A stretch of DNA of 64,000 bases from JAFDBW01 sp963723355. Lineage in GTDB: Bacteria; Desulfobacterota; Desulfuromonadia; Desulfuromonadales; BM103. This document shows positions 10,028-18,870 of this stretch, piece after piece. Positions within the stretch are counted from its first letter, which is position 1. Every line of letters starts with the position of its first letter. The DNA lies in the NCBI GenBank assembly GCA_963723355.1, contig CAVRQQ010000005.1, forward strand, positions 62,001 through 126,000, in the 5' to 3' direction. Under the pieces are notes generated by a model. The model had not been told where the DNA came from, made no database searches, and worked only from the letters and a program-made list of their open reading frames with translations. The position numbers and the translations under genes are program-made.

Positions 10028-11076
10028 GAATTCAGCAACTCCCGAGCCTTATGCATCGCATCTCCCAAAGTACTTGCAGCTAAACATTTATTTCCTCCGG
10101 TTCCCCATGCATCACGGAAATTTCGAATCTTGCGATAACTATTATCCAGCACTACATGCGGGAGATCCAATAAAGTACACATAATATGCCCATGCAGACG
10201 ATCTGTGACCACGACCTTCCCTGAAGAAAGTAAAGTCTCGCCACGAAGCATACGTTCTTTGGCCAATCGGTGATAAAATGGGTGCTTAAGCCTGAAAAGT
10301 GTTTTCGTCCAACGTGGGTAATTCGCGTGCAGTGTGTCAATTCGGTCGACTATTTTTTCAAGCCTTGATTCAGGCTTTTCAGGCCAATCAACAGTCAACA
10401 CAGAGGCTGACTTTTGCGACTCTGAAACATTCTCGGTAGCCTTTTCTTTATCCGTCCGCAGCAGACAAACAATATCGTAGCGTGGCGCTACTGGCCGTTG
10501 TCGCGGCCCCAAGCAAAGGGCCATATCGGGGCAAAGATAACTGGGGCCATCATGGAGCTCTTGAGCCTGAGCCAAACTAACATGATCTCTGACCAGCAGA
10601 TGAAAATCTCTATGACTATTGAAAATTTTTCGACACTCAGCTTTTTTAGCTTGATCCTGAAAGTAAATCGATTGGGGCAGCTGAATTACACGACGATCTA
10701 CGTAATGAGTTATCAAAGCTTCTCGTAAAGCTTGATGGCGCGGATATAAATCACCGAAATTTCCACCACCTTGTATGAGAATCACGGAATCGGCAGGCAA
10801 CTTAGGTAGAGGTCGATGTATCAAACTACTATTATCGACCGCGATAATTTTTATTTTGAGTTTATTTATTAAATAAAATACCTCCCCTAGCCAAATGGCG
10901 CTATCACCTACATTCGAGTGATCTGGAAAATCAAAAAGCGCAACAGATGAACTCTTAGAGATAAGAGGGGCAAGAGTAGAATTGATTAAATCCAAAAATT
11001 TATTTATTTCATAATTCATAATTTTAGATGACTCATTAATTGCGCCAATTAACTGATAACCGCTGATTTTCAACAA
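10024..11076 (-). CDS. Polysaccharide pyruvyl transferase family protein (ExoV/EpsO-like)
   Basis: Intact 350-residue protein. It has the full motif series of the pyruvyltransferase family: FPDHSNVGDSAIWLGE near residue 50-65, LIQGGGNFGDLYP near residue 100, RDHVSLAQAQEL near residue 160 and the C-terminal TDRLHGHIMCTLLDLPHVV followed by DNSYRKIRNFRDAW. These enzymes form pyruvate ketals on exopolysaccharide sugars from phosphoenolpyruvate, making the polymer acidic. The annotated start is the first ATG; an internal ATG at residue 20 is possible. It overlaps the following glycosyltransferase by four bases. This is the second pyruvyltransferase-type gene of the window, the other (882-1958) being broken. 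Confidence 0.82.
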   Translation of the reverse strand: MLKISGYQLIGAINESSKIMNYEINKFLDLINSTLAPLISKSSSVALFDFPDHSNVGDSAIWLGEVFYLINKLKIKIIAVDNSSLIHRPLPKLPADSVILIQGGGNFGDLYPRHQALREALITHYVDRRVIQLPQSIYFQDQAKKAECRKIFNSHRDFHLLVRDHVSLAQAQELHDGPSYLCPDMALCLGPRQRPVAPRYDIVCLLRTDKEKATENVSESQKSASVLTVDWPEKPESRLEKIVDRIDTLHANYPRWTKTLFRLKHPFYHRLAKERMLRGETLLSSGKVVVTDRLHGHIMCTLLDLPHVVLDNSYRKIRNFRDAWGTGGNKCLAASTLGDAMHKARELLNS

Positions 11077-11147
11077 TTTTATTATTGGTTTATTTATATT
11101 ATTTTAATCTCAGTTAAACACATTTTCATTCAAACGATATTCTTATT

Positions 11148-12425
11148 TCAGTAGACAATACTCATAATTGTATCTTCACTTCCATGAACCTTACTGAATT
11201 TCTTATGAAAAACAAGAAGACCCAACAATCCTTCAGGGCCATAAAAACTGCTCCATTTAGCATAACTATTTTCTTGTTGTACCCCACCAGTTCTATCTAA
11301 AAACCCTATCGACTCTTTTGTCCGAAAAGCAGATTGAATCACCCAGGGGCGGCCAATATCCCAATCCTTAAGCACTCTATTCATCAATTTTCTGCACTGC
11401 ATTGAAGAACCAGAACTTGCAAGAAAAACAGATTTACTCCCCCAATTAATCGAAACATCAGTCCCACCATACTTGATGTAATAATCGCGCATTCGAGAAG
11501 GTCGATCGCAGAACTCTTCGATACTGACAATAGCACCATCTTCAAGTTCAATCCCTTCCGGCCTGATAATTGTCGTGTAAGGAAAAATACTTCTGATCTC
11601 GTCTGAATAAGCGTCACGCGATTCTTTCAGAAACGGCAGTGCCATAACAACTTTTCCATCAAACAGCGCTGAAGGGGGAAGATCGAACCAGGCCTTCCCT
11701 TCTTCTACTAACCGCAGCCGCTCCGCGTAAAAATTCTGTGTTGTAACATTATAGAAATCATGGGAACGGAAGAAATTGCAGTCAGTAGGCGAAACATCAC
11801 GATCGTAACTGTAATATTTGGCGCCATAATCCCTTGTTTTCTGAATGAAATATCTCATTCCGTGTGGTCGCGAAGCATTTTCAGTAAGGTGGTGAATGAG
11901 AGGCTCATCTCCAACAAGGCTCTTCACACTCCCTACAAACTTCTCCGCCAATGACTCAGGAAAATACTCAGGCTTTCCAAAGACCTCTGGTCTATCACGA
12001 TAAAGCGACCAAAGTTGCTGGTGAAGACACCAACCGGAGCCGGGACACTGTATCTCAGATAGTTTTCCGGGAATTGGCTCATCTGTGCGAAAAAAAACTG
12101 GTGTTGTGTGCTGACGTTCTGTTAGAAATGCATGATATCTCGCCCCTAAATATTCAGGGACATCTGCCAGAATCATTCGATGAATTTCCGGATTTGCCTC
12201 GCCCACAAGGCTTGCCCTGAAAGTATTAAGAGTTACTTTCTGAAATTCTTTAATAATCTGGTAGCGACCTTGAAAACCAGAAATTTCTTGTGGGTTTATC
12301 TTGTATGGAGATATGCCAATCAGCGCTTCAAAATCGGTATCCCCCCCTGTTCCAAGGTTGAAATCACGATCAACATTTTCATAAATATCAGACAATCCAT
12401 CCTCAAAATTAATTTGGTCATTCAT
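11148..12425 (-). CDS. Unassigned protein, possibly ATP-grasp-like, of a four-gene cassette
   Basis: 425-residue soluble protein with no family I can name with certainty. The ATG at 12425 is preceded by a strong GGAGG ribosome-binding site and is preferred over one 15 bases upstream. Features visible: PVFFRTDEPIPGKLSEIQCP (about residue 115-135), a YYIKYGGTDVSINWGSKSVF segment (about 320-340), DWDIGRPWVIQ (about 365) and a tail with YAKWSSFYGPEGLLG. The order of an E-I-Q strand, a lysine-bearing strand and a C-terminal acidic/asparagine-rich part resembles circularly permuted ATP-grasp ligases such as the glutathionylspermidine synthase type, but this is a weak inference. It follows two QueC-like genes in the same direction and probably works on the same product. 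Confidence 0.5.
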   Translation of the reverse strand: MNDQINFEDGLSDIYENVDRDFNLGTGGDTDFEALIGISPYKINPQEISGFQGRYQIIKEFQKVTLNTFRASLVGEANPEIHRMILADVPEYLGARYHAFLTERQHTTPVFFRTDEPIPGKLSEIQCPGSGWCLHQQLWSLYRDRPEVFGKPEYFPESLAEKFVGSVKSLVGDEPLIHHLTENASRPHGMRYFIQKTRDYGAKYYSYDRDVSPTDCNFFRSHDFYNVTTQNFYAERLRLVEEGKAWFDLPPSALFDGKVVMALPFLKESRDAYSDEIRSIFPYTTIIRPEGIELEDGAIVSIEEFCDRPSRMRDYYIKYGGTDVSINWGSKSVFLASSGSSMQCRKLMNRVLKDWDIGRPWVIQSAFRTKESIGFLDRTGGVQQENSYAKWSSFYGPEGLLGLLVFHKKFSKVHGSEDTIMSIVY

Positions 12426-12452
12426 GGTGGAAGCCTCCATTAAAAATCAAAA

Positions 12453-13634
12453 CTAATTTCCATCAATTAATCTTTTAAGTGATTTAGTAAACCGTGAAAT
12501 TTTTAACATTGAAACACGTCTCTCTCTCGATACAATCAAACGCCTTAATGAATCAATCCAGGGCAACGTTAATCCTGATTTCTCGGCATCTGACAATAAT
12601 TCAGACAAACGAATAATCGCAACAGGGGGAAGATTTCGCGTCGCAAGATGGTCTAAAGCCGCAGGGATATCTGGTACAGGTAGCGAAGTCGGTAATGGTG
12701 CACCTTCGATTTCAAAACAAATTGCAGTTGCAACACAGCGTAAGCAAACGCCACAGTTCTTGTCTTTTTCAGGTCCTTCCCAACATATACGCAGTCTTTT
12801 CATCGCCTCAGGCCACTTGGCGACTGAACCAGCCTTCTCCCGACGCAAAAAGCCACAACCGTCATGCGAGATATTGAAACCATCGCTTGATAATAGAGAA
12901 TCAGTAACAGGATTGGATCCCCAGGGAAAGCGCAGTGCATCGTAAGAATGTGAGCTGGCGATTACACCACTTTTAAAAGCACGCTTGAAAAGATGTAGAG
13001 CAGAAATGATTGCGGCACCATGAGCTTCCTCCCAATCATCTCCAAGAGAACGAAAATTCGTTGATAAATACAAAGACTGAAGTCCGATACTGTTTAACAG
13101 ATTACGGGAATTTTCTGATGCTCTCGTAAATTCATCATGGCTCGAAAGAGGGATATCAAAGCCATGCACCATCAATCCCGCTCCAATAATATGTCTAAGT
13201 CTGTCAGTTTCTCCATTTGTATGCTTCCAGGCAGTAAAGCATGAATCGAGGCCTCCCGAAAAAGCCATGATAGACCGGACATCCCCAGAGGGTTCTTCCT
13301 CTTCCTCCGCTTCAATATCAGCTTGTAGATCAATAACGCGATACCTTTCAGGACACCATCTACTCCAGGCGCGTTGAAACTCCATCATATTTCCCATCAG
13401 GGAAGGCGACACCTGGCCATGGATATGCAGTTTGTCTGCATTACGCATAGCTGAAAAAATAACGGCAATCGCAAAGGCATCTGCTGAGTGGCTTATAAGC
13501 CCATCTTGGGATTCCGGCATGCGATACCAGAGAATGTCTCGACCGAGCCTCTCGCACTCAATTATGGCCTCAACTTCGAACAACGATCCGGTTTTACGAA
13601 ATGGTTGTGGCCAGACATTCATCACTTTTGACAT
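12453..13634 (-). CDS. QueC-like PP-loop ATPase with zinc-type cysteine motif, copy 1
   Basis: 393-residue protein. The ATG at 13634 has an AAAGGAGGG ribosome-binding site; the reading frame is open further upstream but without such a site. SGGLDS at residues 126-131 is the PP-loop that binds ATP pyrophosphate in N-type ATP pyrophosphatases. Cysteines 284, 294, 297 and 300 form C-x9-C-x2-C-x2-C, like the zinc site at the C-terminus of QueC (7-cyano-7-deazaguanine synthase). Between them lie SYDALRFPWGSNPVTDSL and HDG, shared with the next gene upstream. The N-terminal about 120 residues are not part of QueC. Such enzymes adenylate a carboxylate and then attach nitrogen or another nucleophile; the substrate here is unknown. 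Context points to glycan modification rather than queuosine. Confidence 0.7.
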   Translation of the reverse strand: MSKVMNVWPQPFRKTGSLFEVEAIIECERLGRDILWYRMPESQDGLISHSADAFAIAVIFSAMRNADKLHIHGQVSPSLMGNMMEFQRAWSRWCPERYRVIDLQADIEAEEEEEPSGDVRSIMAFSGGLDSCFTAWKHTNGETDRLRHIIGAGLMVHGFDIPLSSHDEFTRASENSRNLLNSIGLQSLYLSTNFRSLGDDWEEAHGAAIISALHLFKRAFKSGVIASSHSYDALRFPWGSNPVTDSLLSSDGFNISHDGCGFLRREKAGSVAKWPEAMKRLRICWEGPEKDKNCGVCLRCVATAICFEIEGAPLPTSLPVPDIPAALDHLATRNLPPVAIIRLSELLSDAEKSGLTLPWIDSLRRLIVSRERRVSMLKISRFTKSLKRLIDGN

Positions 13635-13774
13635 CGAACCCTCCTTTTGAAGGGATGTGAGTGGCGTTTTAACCATCCGAGCATAATGGTTCAATTGACT
13701 ATGAAAAATAGCTATTTAAAGACCATACGGGATTGACTGGTAACAGTTAATTTTCAACAGAAAAAGTTAGGAGA

Positions 13775-14959
13775 CTAACCTACCAATTTCTCAATCTGTT
13801 TCTGTACTCTCCATGGAAGATGGCCGATATATCTCTTAAACTTCTTAAAGAAAAAATATCTCTTCATTACAAAGCGGATCGCAGCAAGCTGCTCATTATT
13901 TTTTGGATAATTTAAACACGCATGGCGATATAAACTTTTTACCTCCAGCATCTGGACTTCATTTTTAGGTTTTAAAGTTTTTATCCTCTTTGGTGTCAGT
14001 CTCGTTGGGAAAGCTCCTGGGATTGTTTGCTTTGTTGCCCAGAAATTAAGTATTGTACGGATGCATTTTTCACATTCGCCACAGTTTTGCCCCAAATCAG
14101 GCCCGGCCCAACAGACTCTCAAATAATCACAAGCGCTGGTATTTGTTGACAGCCAGTGCACCTTTTCCGTTCGGTCAAAGTCAGCACCATCATGTTCAAT
14201 CGCAAGGTTTTCTGTTGAGCATAAATGATCTGTCATCGGACTTGATCCCCACGGAAAGCTCAACGTATCATAAGGTTCTCCACTGCCAGAGAGAGCATAT
14301 GAAAAATTCTTTTGGAGAGTGAGAAAACAGGCAATGAGTTGCAATCCGAAGCTGTCTTCCCAATTTTGCCCTAACCCTCTTGAGTTGGTTTTTATTCCGA
14401 TTAAAGGGACATCAGTACCAGCCAAAATAAGCCGTGCTCGCTCTATGGCAAAGGAATAAAAATCATCACGCTCAATTGGGATATCCATTCCTTGCACGAT
14501 TAAAGCAGCACCGGGGTTTCGATTTTTTCTTCCAACTTTTTGATTGAGGTGCCGAAAAAAAGAGAAACTAGCATCGACTCCCCCAGAAAAAGCAAAAATG
14601 GCAGGCCGCTCACTCTCCACATATGCCGGGGAAGATTCTTCTTCTGCCTTTATTGAAACCTTGAAATAACGCTCGGGTTTCCAGCGATGCCAAATTTTTT
14701 GTAGCGTTTCCAGGCCATCGAGCAACTGTGGAGAAACCTTTCCTTCAACAACAACATCCATCTTGTTATTCATGGCCCATAACAATACGGCAACAAGGGC
14801 ATGATCGCCACAGTCGGGAGCTGAGAAAAGATGGGCATCTGTATCATTCAATGCATGGTATAGGAGGAAACTATCAGAATCTCCCCATTTCAATTCCCAC
14901 TGTTGATAAGTCCACCCATTCTTTGATGAAATCCCAGCAGGGCTAAGAATTGCTTTCAT
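13775..14959 (-). CDS. QueC-like PP-loop ATPase with zinc-type cysteine motif, copy 2
   Basis: 394-residue paralogue of the protein at 12453-13634, with the same architecture: about 120 N-terminal residues, PP-loop SGGVDA at 125-130 (the last serine of SGGxDS is alanine, followed by serine), YDTLSFPWGSSPMTDHL near 230-245, and cysteines 283, 293, 296 and 299 in C-x9-C-x2-C-x2-C spacing. The ATG at 14959 is chosen because an AGGTG site lies six bases upstream; a GTG six bases earlier is possible. The two copies differ widely in sequence but keep all motifs, so both are likely functional with different substrates or as a heteromer. The real queuosine genes queD and queE are elsewhere (55-56 kb). 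Confidence 0.7.
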   Translation of the reverse strand: MKAILSPAGISSKNGWTYQQWELKWGDSDSFLLYHALNDTDAHLFSAPDCGDHALVAVLLWAMNNKMDVVVEGKVSPQLLDGLETLQKIWHRWKPERYFKVSIKAEEESSPAYVESERPAIFAFSGGVDASFSFFRHLNQKVGRKNRNPGAALIVQGMDIPIERDDFYSFAIERARLILAGTDVPLIGIKTNSRGLGQNWEDSFGLQLIACFLTLQKNFSYALSGSGEPYDTLSFPWGSSPMTDHLCSTENLAIEHDGADFDRTEKVHWLSTNTSACDYLRVCWAGPDLGQNCGECEKCIRTILNFWATKQTIPGAFPTRLTPKRIKTLKPKNEVQMLEVKSLYRHACLNYPKNNEQLAAIRFVMKRYFFFKKFKRYIGHLPWRVQKQIEKLVG

Positions 14960-15052
14960 ATTCACCTGTGTCTTTACCAGCGATTAAATAAAAGTATCTG
15001 GACACCGAAAAAAAATGATATTTCGCTATTTTTTGTTCGCTTGAATTCAACG

Positions 15053-16468
15053 TCAAGTCGATGATGCTAGTTTCCTCTCAATTTGAACAATTGTTGTCAC
15101 AAGCGTCTTTAAATCTATAGAAGAACCTAACCCCATCACAGAGTTCAATAGTTTAAAAGAATCATCGGATGTTAATGGAGTGAATTTTTCAAGTTTTAGC
15201 GCTATCTCTTCATTTGAAAGGGGTTTTTCTGATGAGCCAAGAATTTTTTTTGATTTTTCTGAGAAATGATTTCCATTTGTAAGCTTTATACACACAGTTC
15301 CATTTAATTCATTGTCATCCTCTACCTTTATGTAAGTTACGGTTTTTTGTAATTTCTGTACAAATTCATCATTTGTTCTCTTAGATGAAAATTGATAAAC
15401 TCCAAATTCTCCATCGACTAAAGTTACAGCAACGCAATATGATATACTGAATTCGTAAGATTTATAATACTGTGAGGGGCCTACATAGTGCGCTGGCCCA
15501 GAGTTCCGACTTGAGTAATATATATATATGTCGGAAACAGAATCCAAATATCCTAAAATCTTATCACGCAACAATTTGGCTGCTTCAATGTATTGATGCG
15601 TAGAACGACATGATGGATACGGCTTGAAATACAAACCAAGAAGGTCCTTGCCCAAACTTTGGGGCGGTGAAAACGAGAAATTCTTTCCTGACAAAGAACA
15701 AGAACGGGAAAGCGGGTAACCATCCTTAACCAATAATGCTGCTTCAACGCCCGCTCTAGCTTGCTGTGCTATTGTAAGGTTATTGATTTCAAAGTCTTCA
15801 GCTCCCGATCTTGGCGCCATAAAACCCGCCACCTTCAAAACAAAGGACGTTTGAGCCTGGGTAAAACCGAGAGCATAGCTTGCCAGCCCAGCAACACCAT
15901 AAGCGTCAGAAGGCGAACCTAGCGGCCCATTCATAGCATTTAGAGCAACATCATAACCGAGAGCTACCATCACCATAAAATCTTCACTAGACAGGCCAAG
16001 TCGCTGAGCCAAAACCAGTGAAGCAGGTATAATGACACGCCCTGGGTGATACGCCCCACCTCTTGAACCAGCACTAGGGTGCCCATCATTAACATCATGA
16101 ATTTGACTTATGGCAGCCCCTACATAAACAGCACGTGGAATAATCCCTTCGAATTTAGTCGATTGCGAAACCAGGGCACCTAAAGTTCCAGACTCTACTA
16201 AGTCTCCTTTCAGAACACGGGCCTCTGGGGTGTTACAACCTACTAGATAACTGACAATACCATCCAGAATTGCTCGTTTTACTTGGTATGCAACATCTTT
16301 ATCAATTTTTTCGTATGAAGCCGAACATATCCAATGTGCGACATTATCGAAAACATACTCAACATCTGATTCATTGGCATCATCAACCGCCCCCTCAATA
16401 TTGTTACGCAACCGTCTAATGCGCAATTCCATTGCAAGCAATAACCTAGAAATTATTATTTTTGACAT
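15053..16468 (-). CDS. MmgE/PrpD family protein
   Basis: 471 residues, the usual length of the MmgE/PrpD (2-methylcitrate dehydratase-like) family. Recognisable blocks are the helical N-terminal domain with AILDGIVSYLVG (about residue 70), HDVNDGHPSAGSRGGAYHPG (about 130-150), GYDVALNAMNGPLG, and the C-terminal domain signature FKPYPSCRSTHQYIEA near residue 290. Family members dehydrate, decarboxylate or isomerise small carboxylic acids, for example 2-methylcitrate or cis-aconitate. No other methylcitrate-cycle gene is nearby. It stands between the ABC exporter and the two QueC-like genes, so a role in making a carboxylic acid building block for the cassette is plausible. Start uncertain between the ATG at 16468 and a GTG at 16480. 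Confidence 0.75.
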   Translation of the reverse strand: MSKIIISRLLLAMELRIRRLRNNIEGAVDDANESDVEYVFDNVAHWICSASYEKIDKDVAYQVKRAILDGIVSYLVGCNTPEARVLKGDLVESGTLGALVSQSTKFEGIIPRAVYVGAAISQIHDVNDGHPSAGSRGGAYHPGRVIIPASLVLAQRLGLSSEDFMVMVALGYDVALNAMNGPLGSPSDAYGVAGLASYALGFTQAQTSFVLKVAGFMAPRSGAEDFEINNLTIAQQARAGVEAALLVKDGYPLSRSCSLSGKNFSFSPPQSLGKDLLGLYFKPYPSCRSTHQYIEAAKLLRDKILGYLDSVSDIYIYYSSRNSGPAHYVGPSQYYKSYEFSISYCVAVTLVDGEFGVYQFSSKRTNDEFVQKLQKTVTYIKVEDDNELNGTVCIKLTNGNHFSEKSKKILGSSEKPLSNEEIALKLEKFTPLTSDDSFKLLNSVMGLGSSIDLKTLVTTIVQIERKLASST

Positions 16469-16507
16469 TAAATAACCCACAGTTTTAAATTCTTATTCGT
16501 TCTACAT

Positions 16508-17794
16508 TCAATCATTCAATACTTCCATTGACCAGTCGTGATCTACATATAAAGCGCAATAATTTTTATCTGGTGCTTTTGAACTTCCGAAATAAATCGT
16601 ATCAATAACATTAAAGAATATTGCACCATCTATTCTATCAATATGTTCATTATCCTTTAAAACACCAATGCTTATTCGGTAAGAACCAACAGTGAGAGGA
16701 TTCTTAGGAACTTTACATATAATTTTTCCAGATAAACCTGTTTTTTTTACGTTAAACTCTTTTAAATCTGATCTCATATTCGCTACTTTAACGTCTTGCT
16801 CATTGATTATTGAAAATGCAAAAAGTAAATTTTTTAAGGAATGATTGCTTTCATATAAGAAAACGAAAGATATGTCGTCACCGGAAATAATATTTTCAGT
16901 TTCTTGATGATTACCATCCAAAATGTAAGCATCTGTCAATCTAAACACGCCCGAGTTAGTCCGTTCCGGATTGTTAAGCGTAAAGACCTCATTCCGACTT
17001 TTTCTTATTTTACTAAGATAATTGCGAACAACTTGCTCAGATTCTCCATCATCAATCATCTGTCCCAGTCTTAACAAAAGACTTCTTGGACATAACGTCT
17101 GAATAGCCCCCATGTTGTGGCTGACAAACAACACAGTCCGTCCCCCGCTGGAAACATCCTGCATCTTTCCCAGACACTTCTTTTGAAATTCCGAATCCCC
17201 TACAGCCAACACTTCATCAATTATCAAAATCTCCGGCTCCAGATGTGCTGCCACCGAGAACGCCAACCGCACCTTCATCCCAGATGAATACCTTTTGACC
17301 GGCGTATCCAGAAACTTCTCCACCCCGGAAAAGTCAACAATTTCATCAAACTTGCGGTCAATCTCTTTTTTTGACATCCCCAAGATCGTGCCATTCATGT
17401 AGATATTTTCACGCCCGGTCAATTCCGGGTGAAACCCCGTCCCAACCTCAAGTAGACTGGCCACCCGCCCATTAATCGTCACTCTTCCGGAGGTCGGCTC
17501 AGTAATCCGCGATAACACCTTGAGCAGAGTGCTTTTCCCCGCACCGTTGCGCCCAATGATCCCCAGCACCTCACCATGCTTGACCTCGAAAGACACATCG
17601 TTAAGCGCGTGAAGGACATCATCGTCTATACTGTCCAAGTTAAAAGAGGTGAGTTTTTTCAAATTCTGAAAATTTTTAACCGGAGCCTTCAACCAGGTCC
17701 ACATGGTTGCGGTCATGGTATCGTTCTCATCGTTTTTTATTCCCAAACGGTAGAGTTTATGAAGATTTTCTACTTTAATTGCCACATCAGACAT
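16508..17794 (-). CDS. Polysaccharide ABC transporter ATP-binding protein with C-terminal cargo domain (Wzt-like)
   Basis: 428 residues: an ATPase domain with Walker A GRNGAGKST near residue 82, the signature RYSSGMKVRLAFS near 165 and Walker B ILIIDEVLAVGD near 185, plus about 175 C-terminal residues of beta-rich sequence matching the Wzt_C carbohydrate-recognition domain of O-antigen exporters. The insertion between the first strands (about 20-60) and the stretch FHPELTGRENIYMNG are typical of TagH/Wzt proteins. With the permease at 17959-18783 it would export a finished, lipid-linked glycan across the inner membrane; the C-terminal domain usually selects the modified chain end. The gene is intact, unlike the Wzx flippase at 2-3.7 kb. 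Confidence 0.88.
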   Translation of the reverse strand: MSDVAIKVENLHKLYRLGIKNDENDTMTATMWTWLKAPVKNFQNLKKLTSFNLDSIDDDVLHALNDVSFEVKHGEVLGIIGRNGAGKSTLLKVLSRITEPTSGRVTINGRVASLLEVGTGFHPELTGRENIYMNGTILGMSKKEIDRKFDEIVDFSGVEKFLDTPVKRYSSGMKVRLAFSVAAHLEPEILIIDEVLAVGDSEFQKKCLGKMQDVSSGGRTVLFVSHNMGAIQTLCPRSLLLRLGQMIDDGESEQVVRNYLSKIRKSRNEVFTLNNPERTNSGVFRLTDAYILDGNHQETENIISGDDISFVFLYESNHSLKNLLFAFSIINEQDVKVANMRSDLKEFNVKKTGLSGKIICKVPKNPLTVGSYRISIGVLKDNEHIDRIDGAIFFNVIDTIYFGSSKAPDKNYCALYVDHDWSMEVLND

Positions 17795-17819
17795 ACTGTT
17801 ATGCGTCTCCTCTAAAATC

Positions 17820-17945
17820 TTTATTGTCCAAGAAAATTACGAAAACCACGAAAAAGAGTTTAAAATAATAAAAACAAAACCGATTATTGATTTTCAAACC
17901 TCAACAACTGTTCTTTCTTGATCGTCGTCCGCACCTTCCGTGTAT
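17820..17945. repeat. Intergenic repeat-like arms between the ABC transporter genes
   Basis: The gap between permease and ATPase genes contains GAAAACCACGAAAAAGAG near 17838-17856 and TTCCGTGTATTCCGTGGA near 17935-17952, which are imperfect inverse copies. Phrases of this CCACGAAA/TTCGTGG kind recur between genes in many deltaproteobacteria. Function unknown; it may form a weak hairpin in the bicistronic mRNA. Confidence 0.3.
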
Positions 17946-17958
17946 TCCGTGGACTCTC

Positions 17959-18783
17959 TTAGGCTACATCAGCAAATATTTTTTCCTTAAAACGGAAATA
18001 GTATGCTCCTGTCACTGACAGAATCAACGACATGATCAATCCAATGGCAATATAACCCCAGGGCATTGGGTTGGTGCCCAGAAGCGCGGAACGAAACCCC
18101 TCGATCACTCCGACCATCGGGTTCAGGGCGTACAGATAGCGCCAGCCATCGGGTATCAGACTGGCGGGATAAACAACCGGCGCAGCATACATCAGGAGTT
18201 GCACAACAAAGCTCATGGCATATTTGACATCACGATACTGAATAGCCAGTGCTGTCAACCAGGTTCCAATACCGGCAGCGGTCAGCATCATCATGACAAT
18301 CAGTAGCGGAAGAACAGCAACTCCCGACGTCGGCATCACTTGATAAAAAAGCATCAGAACCAACAGCAGCATAAAGGCAACAACAAAATCAACCAGCTTG
18401 GCAATCACTGCTGATAGTGGCAGGATAATCCGCGGGAAATAGACCTTGCTGATCATATTTGCCTCAACAACAAGACTGTTGGTGCTTTCTGTCACCGCAT
18501 TGGAAAAATAGGTCCAAGGCACCAGGGCGGCAAAGCTGAAGACCGCGTAGGGAGCGCCATCAGAACTGATATTTGCCAGTCGCCCAAAAACGATGGTAAA
18601 GACAATCATGGTAAAAAACGGCTGTATAATCGCCCAGCCAATCCCGAGCATCGACTGGGCATAGCGGATACGAATACTCCGCCAGACCAGGAAGTAAAAA
18701 AGATCTCGGTATTCGATCAGTTCTTTCCAGTCGATAAATTTCCACCCTTTTCGGGGTTCTATAATGACTTGATGTTGTTCCAT
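17959..18783 (-). CDS. Polysaccharide ABC transporter permease (Wzm-like, ABC-2 type)
   Basis: 274-residue integral membrane protein with six predicted membrane segments. The N-terminal cytoplasmic part contains the conserved RDLFYFLVWRSIRIRYAQS and LGIGWAIIQPFFTMIVFTIVF, and the later PASLIPDGWRYLYALNPMVG motif is typical of Wzm/TagG permeases. Partner of the Wzt-like ATPase downstream (16508-17794), which has the matching carbohydrate-binding extension. Together they would move a complete polysaccharide or glycolipid to the periplasm. The length is normal and no frameshift is seen. Confidence 0.88.
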   Translation of the reverse strand: MEQHQVIIEPRKGWKFIDWKELIEYRDLFYFLVWRSIRIRYAQSMLGIGWAIIQPFFTMIVFTIVFGRLANISSDGAPYAVFSFAALVPWTYFSNAVTESTNSLVVEANMISKVYFPRIILPLSAVIAKLVDFVVAFMLLLVLMLFYQVMPTSGVAVLPLLIVMMMLTAAGIGTWLTALAIQYRDVKYAMSFVVQLLMYAAPVVYPASLIPDGWRYLYALNPMVGVIEGFRSALLGTNPMPWGYIAIGLIMSLILSVTGAYYFRFKEKIFADVA

Positions 18784-18870
18784 GGCACCTCAACTTGTTA
18801 AAAAATATTTTTACAATACTAAGAAAACCCGTAAAAAATAGAATTGAAAGCCAAAAATCAAAGGGTTTGA

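Noticed and set aside
12453..14959. QueC-like pair as the housekeeping queuosine queC
   Set aside because: Extended N-termini, two diverged copies and location in the polysaccharide cluster away from queD/queE argue against it, though queC identity cannot be fully excluded without a genome search.
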